64,000 nucleotides of DNA from Terriglobia bacterium (GTDB taxonomy: Bacteria; Acidobacteriota; Terriglobia; Terriglobales; Acidobacteriaceae): contig JAIQFO010000002.1 of the NCBI GenBank assembly GCA_020073215.1, forward strand, positions 124,001 through 188,000. The letters run 5' to 3'. This document shows positions 53,958 to 62,077 of this stretch, one piece after another. Numbering within the stretch: position 1 is the stretch's first letter; the number at the start of each line of letters is the position of its first letter. Below the pieces are notes generated by a model. It had not been told where the DNA came from, searched no databases, and saw only the letters and a program-made list of their open reading frames with translations. The position numbers and the translations under genes were made by a program.

Positions 53958-54758
53958 ATGCTCAAGCGAATCCTCCCCTATGTTGGCCCGTTGATCGGGC
54001 TCATTGGCATCTCGTTGGCACTCTATTTCCACGCTCAGTCGGTTCAGGATAGAAAACCACTTTATTATGTGGGACAACGTGCCACAATCGTGGACTCTGC
54101 CGTGGCAATACCCTCCCCTCTTCAAGTGCTCTACCAAGGGCACCCCATAGGGAACACGAACGTGGTTGAATTGGTTTTATATTTCTGGAATGGTGGCAAA
54201 TTGCCCATCAGGAAAGAGGACGTACTTGAACCGGTTGCGATACAGTTGGCGTCAGGCGAAATACTGGAATCGCGGGCGCTACACATAAGCCGGTCGGTCA
54301 CAGAGTTCGAAATCCATCCGGTGTCCGAATCATCACGAAACGTGTTGCCTGTGTCATTCGCAATTCTAGAACACGATGATGGGGCCGCAATCCAGATCAT
54401 CTATGCGGGGAAGTCTGACACCGCTATCGCCGTTAACGGAACGATAGTTGGGGCTGGCAATCCTCGCTTTTTCTCGGAGGGTCGTCAGTTGCGCAACCCC
54501 GAGGAGGCTGCTCGGAAGATGAAGCGGGTGGATCGCGTTATGGCTTACATCCCATGGTTAGGAACAGCGATTCTTCTTATTCTCATGGCTGTCTCTGTTC
54601 TGGTGTTTAGACGGTCTGATCAAGGCCCATACACGTCGAGGATGAAATCCGCGACGATAGTTTTGGGGATAACCGCGCTCTTGTATCTGGGAATGGACAT
54701 TGTTGAATTTCATGAAAGCCATAGGCCGGAGGTTCCATACAGCGTTCTTGGGCATTAG
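53958..54758 (+). CDS. Membrane protein of unknown function after the Septu-like pair
   Basis: I take the ATG at 53958 with AAGGA upstream, giving 266 residues, over the TTG at 53919. It has an N-terminal helix (ILPYVGPLIGLIGISLALYF), a beta-rich external domain of about 160 residues (LVLYFWNGGKLPIRKEDVLE), and two helices near the end (LGTAILLILMAVSVLVF, ATIVLGITALLYLGMDIVEF). It is 85 bases after the nuclease on the same strand and shares its lower GC. I do not recognise a family. It may be a third defence component or a passenger. Confidence 0.7.
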   Translation: MLKRILPYVGPLIGLIGISLALYFHAQSVQDRKPLYYVGQRATIVDSAVAIPSPLQVLYQGHPIGNTNVVELVLYFWNGGKLPIRKEDVLEPVAIQLASGEILESRALHISRSVTEFEIHPVSESSRNVLPVSFAILEHDDGAAIQIIYAGKSDTAIAVNGTIVGAGNPRFFSEGRQLRNPEEAARKMKRVDRVMAYIPWLGTAILLILMAVSVLVFRRSDQGPYTSRMKSATIVLGITALLYLGMDIVEFHESHRPEVPYSVLGH

Positions 54759-54822
54759 CCGGTGGGGGCTGGTCCAGCCTTTTCCACGACCATTCTTCCC
54801 TTCCCATAACGAAACGTGGGTG

Positions 54823-54852
54823 CCCCATTCTTGCGTTCTTTGCAAGGGCGGG
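54823..54852. repeat. CCCCATTCTTGC inverted repeat, second copy
   Basis: Imperfect match to the palindrome at 5873-5901 (same loop GTTCTTT against GTCCTTT), 32 bases before the RAYT remnant. Confidence 0.65.
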
Positions 54853-54883
54853 CCGCGATACTCCTGCTAGCATAAACCTTGTC

Positions 54884-55046
54884 ATGCCGCGCGGCCTGCA
54901 TCGATACTACGTCGCCGGACACCTGCTCTTTATCACGTGCTCTTGCTATCGGCGCCTGCCTCTTTTGCGATCCGCGCGGAGCCGTGAACGCTTCCTCTCC
55001 GGGTTAGAACAAACTCGAAAGCGCTACCGGTTCGTGGTGGTGTGCC
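54884..55046 (+). pseudogene. RAYT-type (IS200-like) transposase, N-terminal remnant
   Basis: MPRGLHRYYVAGHLLFITCS with CYRRLPLLRSARSRERFL and YRFVVV is the start of a REP-associated tyrosine transposase. Intact proteins go on at this point with a PEHVHLL-type HUH motif and the catalytic Tyr; here the frame runs at about residue 55 into a REP-like repeat and ends. Only the first third remains, without catalytic residues, so it is inactive. It lies between two repeat types (54823 and 55070). Confidence 0.8.
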
Positions 55047-55069
55047 AGCGGAAGGCTGCGCCAAGTAGG

Positions 55070-55127
55070 GGTCCTTCGACTCCGCAGAAACTTCACTTCG
55101 TGAAGTTCCTGCTCCGCTCAGGATGAC
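55070..55127. repeat. REP-like repeat interrupted by a hairpin
   Basis: GTCCTTCGACTCCGC and GCTCCGCTCAGGATGACAG are REP-like right-arm sequences, split by an inserted hairpin AACTTCAC-TTC-GTGAAGTT. A further AGGATGACAG follows at 55141. The nitronate monooxygenase stop at 55139 lies at its edge. Confidence 0.7.
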
Positions 55128-55138
55128 AGTTTGGTTGC

Positions 55139-56632
55139 TTAGGATGACAGTTTTGTTGGGCTTGATGACGAGAGCGCGAACGTTAAGTTTTCACGCACCA
55201 CTGTAGCTCTGGCGCCTTGCAACAGGTTCTGAATCACGTCGGCTGCGGTGTAGGTTGAGGCTCCGGGCGGCAAGAAACGTTTGATTCCTGTCAGGTCGTT
55301 TCCGGAGGTGACCATGCCGTATTCCACGAACTTGCCGTTTCTTGCCTGGGGATGGCCTATGTTCGCCATCAAGGCATTGCAGAGGCATTTCCTTCCTACT
55401 GTGTTCTCGGCTTTGCCTCCCTTCGAAACGTAAACGGTCACCGGCTCGGCTGAGCAGCGGTAGTCTATGGCGCCTTCGGGCGTTCGGTAGGATTCCCTCA
55501 GGTAGCCCAAATCGCAAATTCTGGGGCGGGCGGAATAGATCTCCTGCTCGGAGACCGTACCTTCTAATTGCGCCACTTTGAAGGGGAAATTGGTTGGGGA
55601 GGCTACCGAGTCGGTAAAGACGCGAGCTTTGGCGGAAACGGATTTTCCGATCAGCGCCTGCTTGTAGTCTTCTCGCAGGCCCGATTCCTCGCAGAAGGCA
55701 AAAGCCGTGCCTACCTGGACGCCGGTGGCTCCGGCGGCTAAGGCTTCGGCCAGCTTTTCGGGCCAGCCGAATCCTCCGGCTAGCCAGAAGGGGACGCCGA
55801 GGGCGCGGATTTTTTCCAGATCGACTTGATCGCGCTCGCCGTAGATCGCTTCTCCGGCTTCGTCTAACTGGAGCTTGCCTCGCGGCGGGGCGTTGTGGCC
55901 TCCGGCGGTCCATCCTTCAATCACGAAGCCATCGACCGCGCCGTCGGCCTTCTTCAGGAGGGTGGTCGCCAAGGTATTCGAGGCAATTATGGCCAGGAAC
56001 TTCGGACGGGAGAGGGGCGGGAGGTCGCGGCCCAGAAATTCTTTCGGAGCGAAGACCATGGTTCGGTCGTCATCTTCTTGCGCTCCGGTTACCTGCAGGA
56101 GATAGGTGGCGGGCTCGTGGTTGGCGAAACGATCTAGGACTCCGGGAATTTTCAGGGGCACACCGGCGCCCATGAGGATGTAGCCCACGCCCGCTAGCAT
56201 GGCGCCGTAGATGGAGGGCAAATGGGGGAGTTGAACTTTTTCCAGGTAATTGATGCCCACGGGATGGTCGTGACCTTCGCGGGCCAGGAAAACTTCTACA
56301 AAATTGGCCGCTACGCAGAGTTCCTGGAGCTCGCGGGGGGCGTCCTTGGCATGCGAGGGCACGGGCTTGTAGGGGGCTCTTTCGGTCTTGCCGCCGGGGA
56401 TGTAATACGTCTGCCAAATGCGGTCGGCGATTTCGGGGATGGGAAAGTGATCGAGAGCGCGGCGCATGTGAGCGCCGGGATCGCCGTCTTGCAGGCGGCG
56501 GGCCAGGATCGAGTCTAGAGCCGTGCCGGATACGACGCCTAGCTGGCCGAGCTTCGACACGGCTTGCGCGAGGCGCCAGCTGGAGACGCCAGCACCCATT
56601 CCACCTTGGATGATTGTTGGAAAATTGCTCAT
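55139..56632 (-). CDS. Nitronate monooxygenase-like FMN protein
   Basis: The 497-residue TIM-barrel flavoprotein of the 2-nitropropane dioxygenase family starts FPTIIQGGMGAGVSSWRLAQ (FMN-barrel strand 1) and has VDGFVIEGWTAGGHNAPPRG, VPFWLAGGFGWPEKLAEALA and AAGATGVQVGTAFAFCEESG. These give FMN and phosphate binding. It is longer than the 320-350 residues of simple nitronate monooxygenases, resembling the PfaD-like branch, so the substrate may be different. The last residues run into the REP-like repeat. It is alone on its strand. Confidence 0.8.
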   Translation of the reverse strand: MSNFPTIIQGGMGAGVSSWRLAQAVSKLGQLGVVSGTALDSILARRLQDGDPGAHMRRALDHFPIPEIADRIWQTYYIPGGKTERAPYKPVPSHAKDAPRELQELCVAANFVEVFLAREGHDHPVGINYLEKVQLPHLPSIYGAMLAGVGYILMGAGVPLKIPGVLDRFANHEPATYLLQVTGAQEDDDRTMVFAPKEFLGRDLPPLSRPKFLAIIASNTLATTLLKKADGAVDGFVIEGWTAGGHNAPPRGKLQLDEAGEAIYGERDQVDLEKIRALGVPFWLAGGFGWPEKLAEALAAGATGVQVGTAFAFCEESGLREDYKQALIGKSVSAKARVFTDSVASPTNFPFKVAQLEGTVSEQEIYSARPRICDLGYLRESYRTPEGAIDYRCSAEPVTVYVSKGGKAENTVGRKCLCNALMANIGHPQARNGKFVEYGMVTSGNDLTGIKRFLPPGASTYTAADVIQNLLQGARATVVRENLTFALSSSSPTKLSS

Positions 56633-56826
56633 GATAGAACGCTCGCAGCAAAAACTTGATTATTTCAAGAATGCTCGATTCGAATTGTCTGAATTCTGTA
56701 ATAGTTCTACGTTCTTGCCAGCCCGGCTAGGGAGGAGATCGACCATCCTCGGGGTGGTCGAAGTGATTCTCGTGTGCTGCTTGCGGCCCTTAACGGTCGG
56801 TGGTGAAAGTCCAATCCCCGATCCCA

Positions 56827-56887
56827 GCGCCTAAAGGCGCATTCATAACGCAGTATTTTCGGCATGCCTGAAGGCATGCCCTGATAC
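56827..56887. repeat. Twin-hairpin repeat, copy C
   Basis: GCGCC-TAAA-GGCGC (56827-56840) and GGCATGCC-TGAA-GGCATGCC (56861-56880) are followed by CTGATAC. Both stems are perfect. Confidence 0.8.
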
Positions 56888-56901
56888 GAAACATATTTTC
56901 A

Positions 56902-57471
56902 CTACAGGCTCTTAAGATCGCTCGGTACGAGCTTCACTTTCCTGCGGCCTGCCATTTCTTCCGCCATGGCCATTTTTTCTTCTCTGGACAATATGCGGGC
57001 TGCCAACGGAAATACCACGCTCTCTTCGACGCTGATGTGCTGCTTGTACATCTCGGCGAGATGGGCAACGTCTTGGCGGAATTGCTCGACCTGGGAGCGG
57101 GAGAGATTGCCGGTCGAAAGATATTGCGTTCCGAGGCGTTCTACATTGGCGTGGAGCGGGGCGGCCCAGCGGTGGTCCTGCTCAAGCTGTTCCAGCTTTG
57201 AAAATGCAGACTCGCTTTCGGGATTGTGGATCTGACGCAGGCGGGGGAAAAGCGACTCTTCCTCGTCGGCGGTGTGCTTGGGGGCGGCTTGCTGGAAGTA
57301 GCGCAAGGCGGACTCCAGCGCCCGGCTGGTCTCTTCCGTTGGCGGATGGTCGATGACTTGCGCAACGGCCTGGAGCGTACCTAGAAACATCTCGACACGG
57401 CGGTGGCAGTCGGAGAGCAGGCCGGTGGGGTCGGTAAAGTTGTGCGTCTTGGCTCCAATTTGAACAGGCAT
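56902..57471 (-). CDS. Hemerythrin-domain protein
   Basis: The 189-residue four-helix protein has di-iron ligands spread as in hemerythrin: LLSDCHRRVEMFLGTLQ (His 23), FQQAAPKHTADEEESLFPRL (His and Glu near 66-70), LEQDHRWAAPLHANVERLG and YKQHISVEESVVFPLAARIL (His and Glu near 145). Such domains bind oxygen, nitric oxide or sense redox state. It stands in a nitrosative-stress-like group with NnrS and Ric. The C-terminus is basic. It lies 10 bases after NnrS on the same strand. Confidence 0.88.
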   Translation of the reverse strand: MPVQIGAKTHNFTDPTGLLSDCHRRVEMFLGTLQAVAQVIDHPPTEETSRALESALRYFQQAAPKHTADEEESLFPRLRQIHNPESESAFSKLEQLEQDHRWAAPLHANVERLGTQYLSTGNLSRSQVEQFRQDVAHLAEMYKQHISVEESVVFPLAARILSREEKMAMAEEMAGRRKVKLVPSDLKSL

Positions 57472-57481
57472 AAGGTTCAGT

Positions 57482-58843
57482 CTATTGACACGCGGAAGGA
57501 GGCCGCCGCATAAAGGTACCGAATAAATTCACGGCGAAGAGTGTGACGGCTGTCATTTCGGTCAGCGCGGATACGGGAAGCCACGACCAGGCCCAATGGG
57601 CAAATCCCTGATAGGCGAGAATTTCGGAACTGACGCGGAGCAGGCATCCGGCGGTGAGACCGAGCAGGGCCAGGAACATCAGCCTGGTGCTGAAGAGCAA
57701 TCGCATTCCTGAAAATGCAGGGAGAACTCTCTGGCCCACGCAAAACACCATGGTCGCCAGGAAGCCTACGGTCAACGCGTGGCGCGATGCGCCCCAGATG
57801 CCGCGAGCGTCGCCCGCCCAACTGGCCCAGATTCCGAGGGCGGCCGCTACGACGGCCCAGACGTACGCTACACGCACAAAGACAGGAAAGCTCGGGTGCA
57901 CTCCCTTGACCTTGGCCGGCTGCTGGGTTGGCTCGAGGAAGCGGAGCGCCCCGGCCGCGATGAGGAATCCGCCCAATAACAAGAGCACCGCGAATCTCAT
58001 CCCGCCTGTCCCTGGCATTAACATGGCGGCAATCACGCCGACGGAATTCACGGCTACCGCCAGGAGTAACAGGCGGCCACGTACCGGGCGCAATCCCAGA
58101 AAAACGGGGAGCCACTTCGCGCTGAATCCCCAGACGAAGGGGACTAGGAAGCCCCAGGTCTGGAGCACGAGGAAGCGCTGGTCGAAATCGGGCGGGAGTT
58201 CGGGGGACGGGCCGCGGAGAGCGAGGAACAAGGTGGCCCCGAGGTTAATGAGGAGTGTGAGCAGCAGACCTACCGATCCCGCGATCACCACGAACACCCA
58301 TTCGTCCAGCTTGCCATTTTCCTTTTCCTTTACCTTGTCCTTGCCTTGCGGGCGGTGGCCGGAGACGGTGTGAAAGAAAATCAGAAAGGCCGCCAATTCC
58401 AGTGCGGCCGAGAGTGGCAGCAGGGCTCGCCAGTGCCACTGGTAGACGCTGGTCAGCCAGTGCAGGGTGACGCCGGAGGTCCAGAGCGCCCAGGACGACC
58501 ACACCACCGAAAGCGCAAACGATTTCAAGCGGCGCAACTTGGGGATGGAATAAAAGCCGATGCCGAGGATGAAGGTGCCGATCCAGCCAAAGATCTGGGC
58601 GTGACCGTGCGCCTGGATCCAGGATGCAGAGACGGAACCTGCCGAGCGATGGCTGCTGATGGCCATCAGGTTCCAGACACCGAGGAAGGTTCCGGGGAGC
58701 AGCATGAAGACGAGGCCGGTCGCGATGTAGAGCATCAGCAAGCGGGACAACGAGCTTTCGCGGGCCGCGGTGATGTCGAAAATTTCCAGCGGAGTTAGCG
58801 GCCGGCCAGCCTCTTCTTCAATGCGCGTCGGTAGTGCGGACAT
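57482..58843 (-). CDS. nnrS: NnrS-family membrane protein
   Basis: The 453-residue membrane protein with about twelve helices has the NnrS signatures SWIQAHGHAQIFGWIGTFIL (about 75) and GASRHALTVGFLATMVFCVG (about 360), each with conserved His residues that may bind heme and copper. NnrS proteins relieve nitric-oxide stress. The cytoplasmic loop with GHRPQGKDKVKEKENGK is unusual. It lies 12 bases after Ric and before hemerythrin, in one operon. Confidence 0.88.
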   Translation of the reverse strand: MSALPTRIEEEAGRPLTPLEIFDITAARESSLSRLLMLYIATGLVFMLLPGTFLGVWNLMAISSHRSAGSVSASWIQAHGHAQIFGWIGTFILGIGFYSIPKLRRLKSFALSVVWSSWALWTSGVTLHWLTSVYQWHWRALLPLSAALELAAFLIFFHTVSGHRPQGKDKVKEKENGKLDEWVFVVIAGSVGLLLTLLINLGATLFLALRGPSPELPPDFDQRFLVLQTWGFLVPFVWGFSAKWLPVFLGLRPVRGRLLLLAVAVNSVGVIAAMLMPGTGGMRFAVLLLLGGFLIAAGALRFLEPTQQPAKVKGVHPSFPVFVRVAYVWAVVAAALGIWASWAGDARGIWGASRHALTVGFLATMVFCVGQRVLPAFSGMRLLFSTRLMFLALLGLTAGCLLRVSSEILAYQGFAHWAWSWLPVSALTEMTAVTLFAVNLFGTFMRRPPSACQ

Positions 58844-58855
58844 GCTGCGAATCTC

Positions 58856-59581
58856 CTAGTGCGCCTTTTCCATGGCAATGGCACGGGGAAAAAGGATGTT
58901 GTTTTCCAGGTGGATATGCTGATGGAGGTCGGCTTCAAGAGCCGCCAGGGCCTGGTACAAGGTCTGGAAGCTGATGCAGGCATCGGCCGGAGGCGTGTAG
59001 CCGGCGCTGGCCTGACGCATGGCGCGCAAAGCATCGCCGGCGGAGTCGTGCTCCTGCATCATCATCGTCACCGGGTTTTGCACGCTGCCGAAAGGAGGCG
59101 GCAGAACCGGCTCCTTCTGGATGACGGACTCTTCCATCCTCGCGATGTAGGGGAACAGAACCTTTTCTTCTTTCATCATGTGCATGGTCAGTTCCTGGTC
59201 TAGATCGTGAAAGGTGGCGCGCATTTGCGGCAGTTCGGGGTGGTTGTTGCCGTGCACGGAGCAGACTTTGTCGAACAGCGGGCCGAGGCGAGCGATTTCA
59301 TCGCGTGTGTATTTGTGGTGAGTGGTGACGATGTGCGCCACCAGGTCGGCCAGTGGTTCGGTTGGCCAGTTGCGGTTCTTTTGGACGGCGCGGGCAGACT
59401 GCTCGGCTATGTCGAGCGAGTCGAGGACCTCGTCCATCGGGAGATTCGCGGTGCGGCAGGCTTCTTCGAGCGACTTGTGGCCACCACAGCAGTAGTCGAT
59501 GCCCAGCTTTTCAAATACTCGGGTGGCGGCGGGATTTTCGAGGGCTAATTCCCTTACGGTTTTCTCGGCGGTTATGCTCAT
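58856..59581 (-). CDS. ric: Iron-sulfur cluster repair di-iron protein Ric (ScdA/YtfE)
   Basis: The start at 59581 follows GAGGAGGA and gives 241 residues. The N-terminal ScdA_N part has VFEKLGIDYCCGGHKSLEEA (25-44), and the hemerythrin-like part has HIVTTHHKYTRDEI, MHMMKEEKVLFPYI and LHQHIHLENNILFPRA, supplying the His and Glu ligands of the di-iron site. It repairs iron-sulfur clusters damaged by nitric oxide or oxygen. A near-match Crp/Fnr site (ATGACTTTTGTCAC) lies 77 bases upstream. Confidence 0.93.
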   Translation of the reverse strand: MSITAEKTVRELALENPAATRVFEKLGIDYCCGGHKSLEEACRTANLPMDEVLDSLDIAEQSARAVQKNRNWPTEPLADLVAHIVTTHHKYTRDEIARLGPLFDKVCSVHGNNHPELPQMRATFHDLDQELTMHMMKEEKVLFPYIARMEESVIQKEPVLPPPFGSVQNPVTMMMQEHDSAGDALRAMRQASAGYTPPADACISFQTLYQALAALEADLHQHIHLENNILFPRAIAMEKAH

Positions 59582-59657
59582 CACATCCTCCTCGTGGCGT
59601 CTGTGCTTCGTACCACGGTTGATATTCCGAAGGTAGCGGAGCGGCGGAGGCGTGCCG

Positions 59658-59671
59658 ATGACTTTTGTCAC
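59658..59671. promoter_or_regulatory. Crp/Fnr-type near-palindrome upstream of ric
   Basis: ATGA-CTTTTG-TCAC, one base off GTGA-N6-TCAC, 77 bases before the ric start. Confidence 0.45.
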
Positions 59672-59716
59672 GGCGATCGAGGAAGGGGGCGAGGAACATG
59701 GGAGAGGGACGGACTT

Positions 59717-59797
59717 TGTCATCATGAGCAACTTGAAGGGCCTGCTGTTTGGTGCATGGACAAGAAAGCAGGTCCTTCGCTTCGCTCAGGATGACAA
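59717..59797. repeat. REP-like palindrome with a degenerate left arm
   Basis: The right arm GTCCTTCGCTTCGCTCAGGA (59772-59797) is identical to the copy at 46.68 kb; the left arm (GTCATCATGAGCAACTTGAA) is worn. It lies between ric and the Crp/Fnr gene. Confidence 0.75.
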
Positions 59798-59859
59798 TAC
59801 CGTGAACGGATGGACACAATTAATGGACACAATTAAAGGATGGACACAATCACGAAGTG

Positions 59860-60672
59860 TTACTCGGAAGACTGCAGTTCGGCTTCGAGGGCTTTCAGAT
59901 CGCAGACAACGACGCTGCGGCCATCGATTTTGATCATGCCCTCGGCTTGCAGCCGGGAGAGATTGCGGGAGACGAGTTCGCGCACCGTGCCAATTTGCGA
60001 GGCCAATTCCTGGTTGCTGACGGGTACGGTGATTTCTACGCCTTCTGCGGTGCGTTTTCCTTCCTTTTGGGCAAGACGTACTAGAAAGGAAGCCAGGCGG
60101 TGGCGCACGGTGGTGAATGAGAGCTCTTCGATAATACCGACCAGACGGCGTAGACGCGCGCCTACCACTCGTAGCACCTTAAGGGCAACCTGGGGATGGG
60201 CCAGACACAGGGCCTGGAAATCCTGTTTGCTCACGAAAAGAAGCGTGGCGTCGCCGATCGCGGCGGCCGAGGCCGGGTAGGTTCCTCCATCGAAGACGGG
60301 CAACTCGGCGATGGAACTGCCGGGGCCATCAATGCTTAGCACCTGCTCGCGTCCGCTGGCGGAGCTCTTGAAAATTCGCACCTGGCCGCGCTCGACCACA
60401 TAGAGTCCGGAACAGGGCTCGCCTTCCCCGAAGACGGTCTCGCCCGCCGAGTAGTGGCGCGGGATGGCGCGCTGGGCAAGAAAACCCAGCTCGTTGTCGG
60501 TTAGCACAGAGAAGATGGCAACTTTCGCCAGCGTCTGACCAGGGGTGAGTGTAGATTCGGGCACGATGGCTATTGTACCGGAGCGGCACGGCGGAGAAAT
60601 CGGTGCGTCCAACGCAGGTTCACGATCTTCGTGCCTGCACGCTCCGGAAATTCCGACCGTGACATTAGTCAT
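59860..60672 (-). CDS. Crp/Fnr-family regulator 1
   Basis: The longest frame gives 270 residues from an ATG with AGAGGA upstream. A GTG at 60564 (PESTLTPGQTLAKVAIF) would give 234, nearer the family norm, and would leave a GTGA-N6-TCAT site (60659-60672) in the promoter; I keep the ATG but am unsure. The sensor domain has FGEGEPCSGLYVVERGQVRI and the HTH is VSNQELASQIGTVRELVSRN. No FNR-type Cys cluster is present, so it is likely Dnr- or Crp-like, sensing by heme or ligand. It is divergent from a radical SAM gene and near the NO-stress genes. Confidence 0.85.
   Translation of the reverse strand: MTNVTVGISGACRHEDREPALDAPISPPCRSGTIAIVPESTLTPGQTLAKVAIFSVLTDNELGFLAQRAIPRHYSAGETVFGEGEPCSGLYVVERGQVRIFKSSASGREQVLSIDGPGSSIAELPVFDGGTYPASAAAIGDATLLFVSKQDFQALCLAHPQVALKVLRVVGARLRRLVGIIEELSFTTVRHRLASFLVRLAQKEGKRTAEGVEITVPVSNQELASQIGTVRELVSRNLSRLQAEGMIKIDGRSVVVCDLKALEAELQSSE
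60659..60672. promoter_or_regulatory. Crp/Fnr-type near-palindrome at the regulator 1 start
   Basis: GTGA-CATTAG-TCAT overlaps the ATG at 60672. It suggests self-control and, if bound, a later true start. Confidence 0.4.
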
Positions 60673-60748
60673 AGGCGTCCTCTGATACGTCGGTCAGTCT
60701 GTAGTTATCGTTATTTACCGCAGTCAGTATCGCGAACAGGGGATCGAC

Positions 60749-61864
60749 TTGGAGCCGCGACTCGACTTTGATGAACGCCCATTCATTGTGATCTGGGAGA
60801 CAACCCAGGCTTGCGATCTGGCGTGTGTGCATTGTCGCGCATGCGCCCAGCCCGTCCGCAGCCGCCTCGAACTCAGTACCGACGAAGCCAAGCGCCTGAT
60901 TGACGAGGTTGCGGCGTTGGGAGCCCCGGTCTTTGTGCTGACCGGAGGCGATCCGCTGAAGCGTCCTGACATCTTCGAACTGGTTGAATACGCCTCGACT
61001 CACGGCGTGCGAATTTCCCTTACCCCGAGCGCCACACCGCTGCTGACCCAGGAAGCCATTTGCCGGCTGAAACAGTGTGGTCTGGCGCGGCTGGCTATCA
61101 GCCTGGACGGTCCCACGGCCGAAATCCATGACGCGTTTCGCCGGGTTCCCGGTTCCTATGATTGGACGCTACGCGCAGTGCGATGGGCACGTGAGATCGG
61201 GCTTCCGGTTCAGATCAACACGACGATCACGCGGCACAACTTGCAGGACCTGGACGCAACGATCGCGCTGCTCGAACAACTCGATATCGTTTTGTGGAGT
61301 GTCTTCTTCCTGGTGCCGACGGGGCGCGGCTCCGCCGTCGACCTCCTCTCGGCCGAGGAGTTCGAGCAGGTTTTCGACAAGCTCCACGCGACTTCGCAGC
61401 GGGTGAAATTCGATATCAAGAGCACGGAAGCGCAACACTACCGGCGGTTCCTGCTGCAGCGCCGGACAGAGGAAAAACGAAAAGGAAATGGCCGGTCACT
61501 GCCGCCGATGGGGGGGACGAGTACGGCGGACGGAATCGGGCGCGCGCCGCGTGGAATCAACGACGGCAAGGGCTTCGTCTTCATCTCACATCTGGGAGAA
61601 GTTTTTCCCAGCGGGTTCCTGCCGGTCTCGGCGGGAAACGTACGCCGGCAGTCGTTGGCGGAACTCTATCGGCAATCGCCGCTTTTTGTTTCTTTGCGCG
61701 ACACGAAGAACTTGAAAGGCAAGTGCGGCATTTGTGAATTTCGCGAGGTGTGCGGCGGATCGCGGGCACGGGCGTACGCTCTGACGGGAGATGTGTTCGC
61801 CGAGGAGCCTTGCTGCGTTTGGCAACCTAAAGAGACTGTGATTCCGTACCCGCGAAGAGCTTGA
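60749..61864 (+). CDS. Radical SAM/SPASM protein (TIGR04053 / heme-synthesis-like)
   Basis: The 371-residue protein starts with TTG (AGGGG site 6 bases upstream). The radical SAM cluster motif is CDLACVHCRAC (about 22-32), with FVLTGGDPLKRPD following, and the C-terminal SPASM-like cluster is CGICEFREVCGGSRARAYA with EEPCC (about 327-360). This ending is like AhbC/AhbD and NirJ of heme and heme d1 synthesis, and like the TIGR04053 family. Its job here may be heme-related or peptide modification; no precursor peptide is seen. It is divergent from regulator 1 with a 76-base gap. Confidence 0.85.
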   Translation: MEPRLDFDERPFIVIWETTQACDLACVHCRACAQPVRSRLELSTDEAKRLIDEVAALGAPVFVLTGGDPLKRPDIFELVEYASTHGVRISLTPSATPLLTQEAICRLKQCGLARLAISLDGPTAEIHDAFRRVPGSYDWTLRAVRWAREIGLPVQINTTITRHNLQDLDATIALLEQLDIVLWSVFFLVPTGRGSAVDLLSAEEFEQVFDKLHATSQRVKFDIKSTEAQHYRRFLLQRRTEEKRKGNGRSLPPMGGTSTADGIGRAPRGINDGKGFVFISHLGEVFPSGFLPVSAGNVRRQSLAELYRQSPLFVSLRDTKNLKGKCGICEFREVCGGSRARAYALTGDVFAEEPCCVWQPKETVIPYPRRA

Positions 61865-61982
61865 ACCACGGGGTACGCTTCGGCTCCGCTGAGGGCAGGC
61901 TGCGGACGCCCGGAGGCTTAATCAAAGTTTCCCTGACAGGCTGCCGAAAAAGCCGCCGAGGGGCGCGAGAAGCTCACCTCAG

Positions 61983-62036
61983 GCGCTAAAGCGCGACGCA
62001 TTTTCAAGGGCTTAGCGGCACGAGTAAACTCGTGCC
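61983..62036. repeat. Twin-hairpin repeat, copy D
   Basis: GCGC-TAAA-GCGC (61983-61994) and GGCACGAG-TAAA-CTCGTGCC (62017-62036), followed by CTTCCC, lie between two convergent genes. Confidence 0.75.
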
Positions 62037-62077
62037 CTTCCCAAAACCTGCTGGAAATGGAGTTTTTCCGCAGGCTG

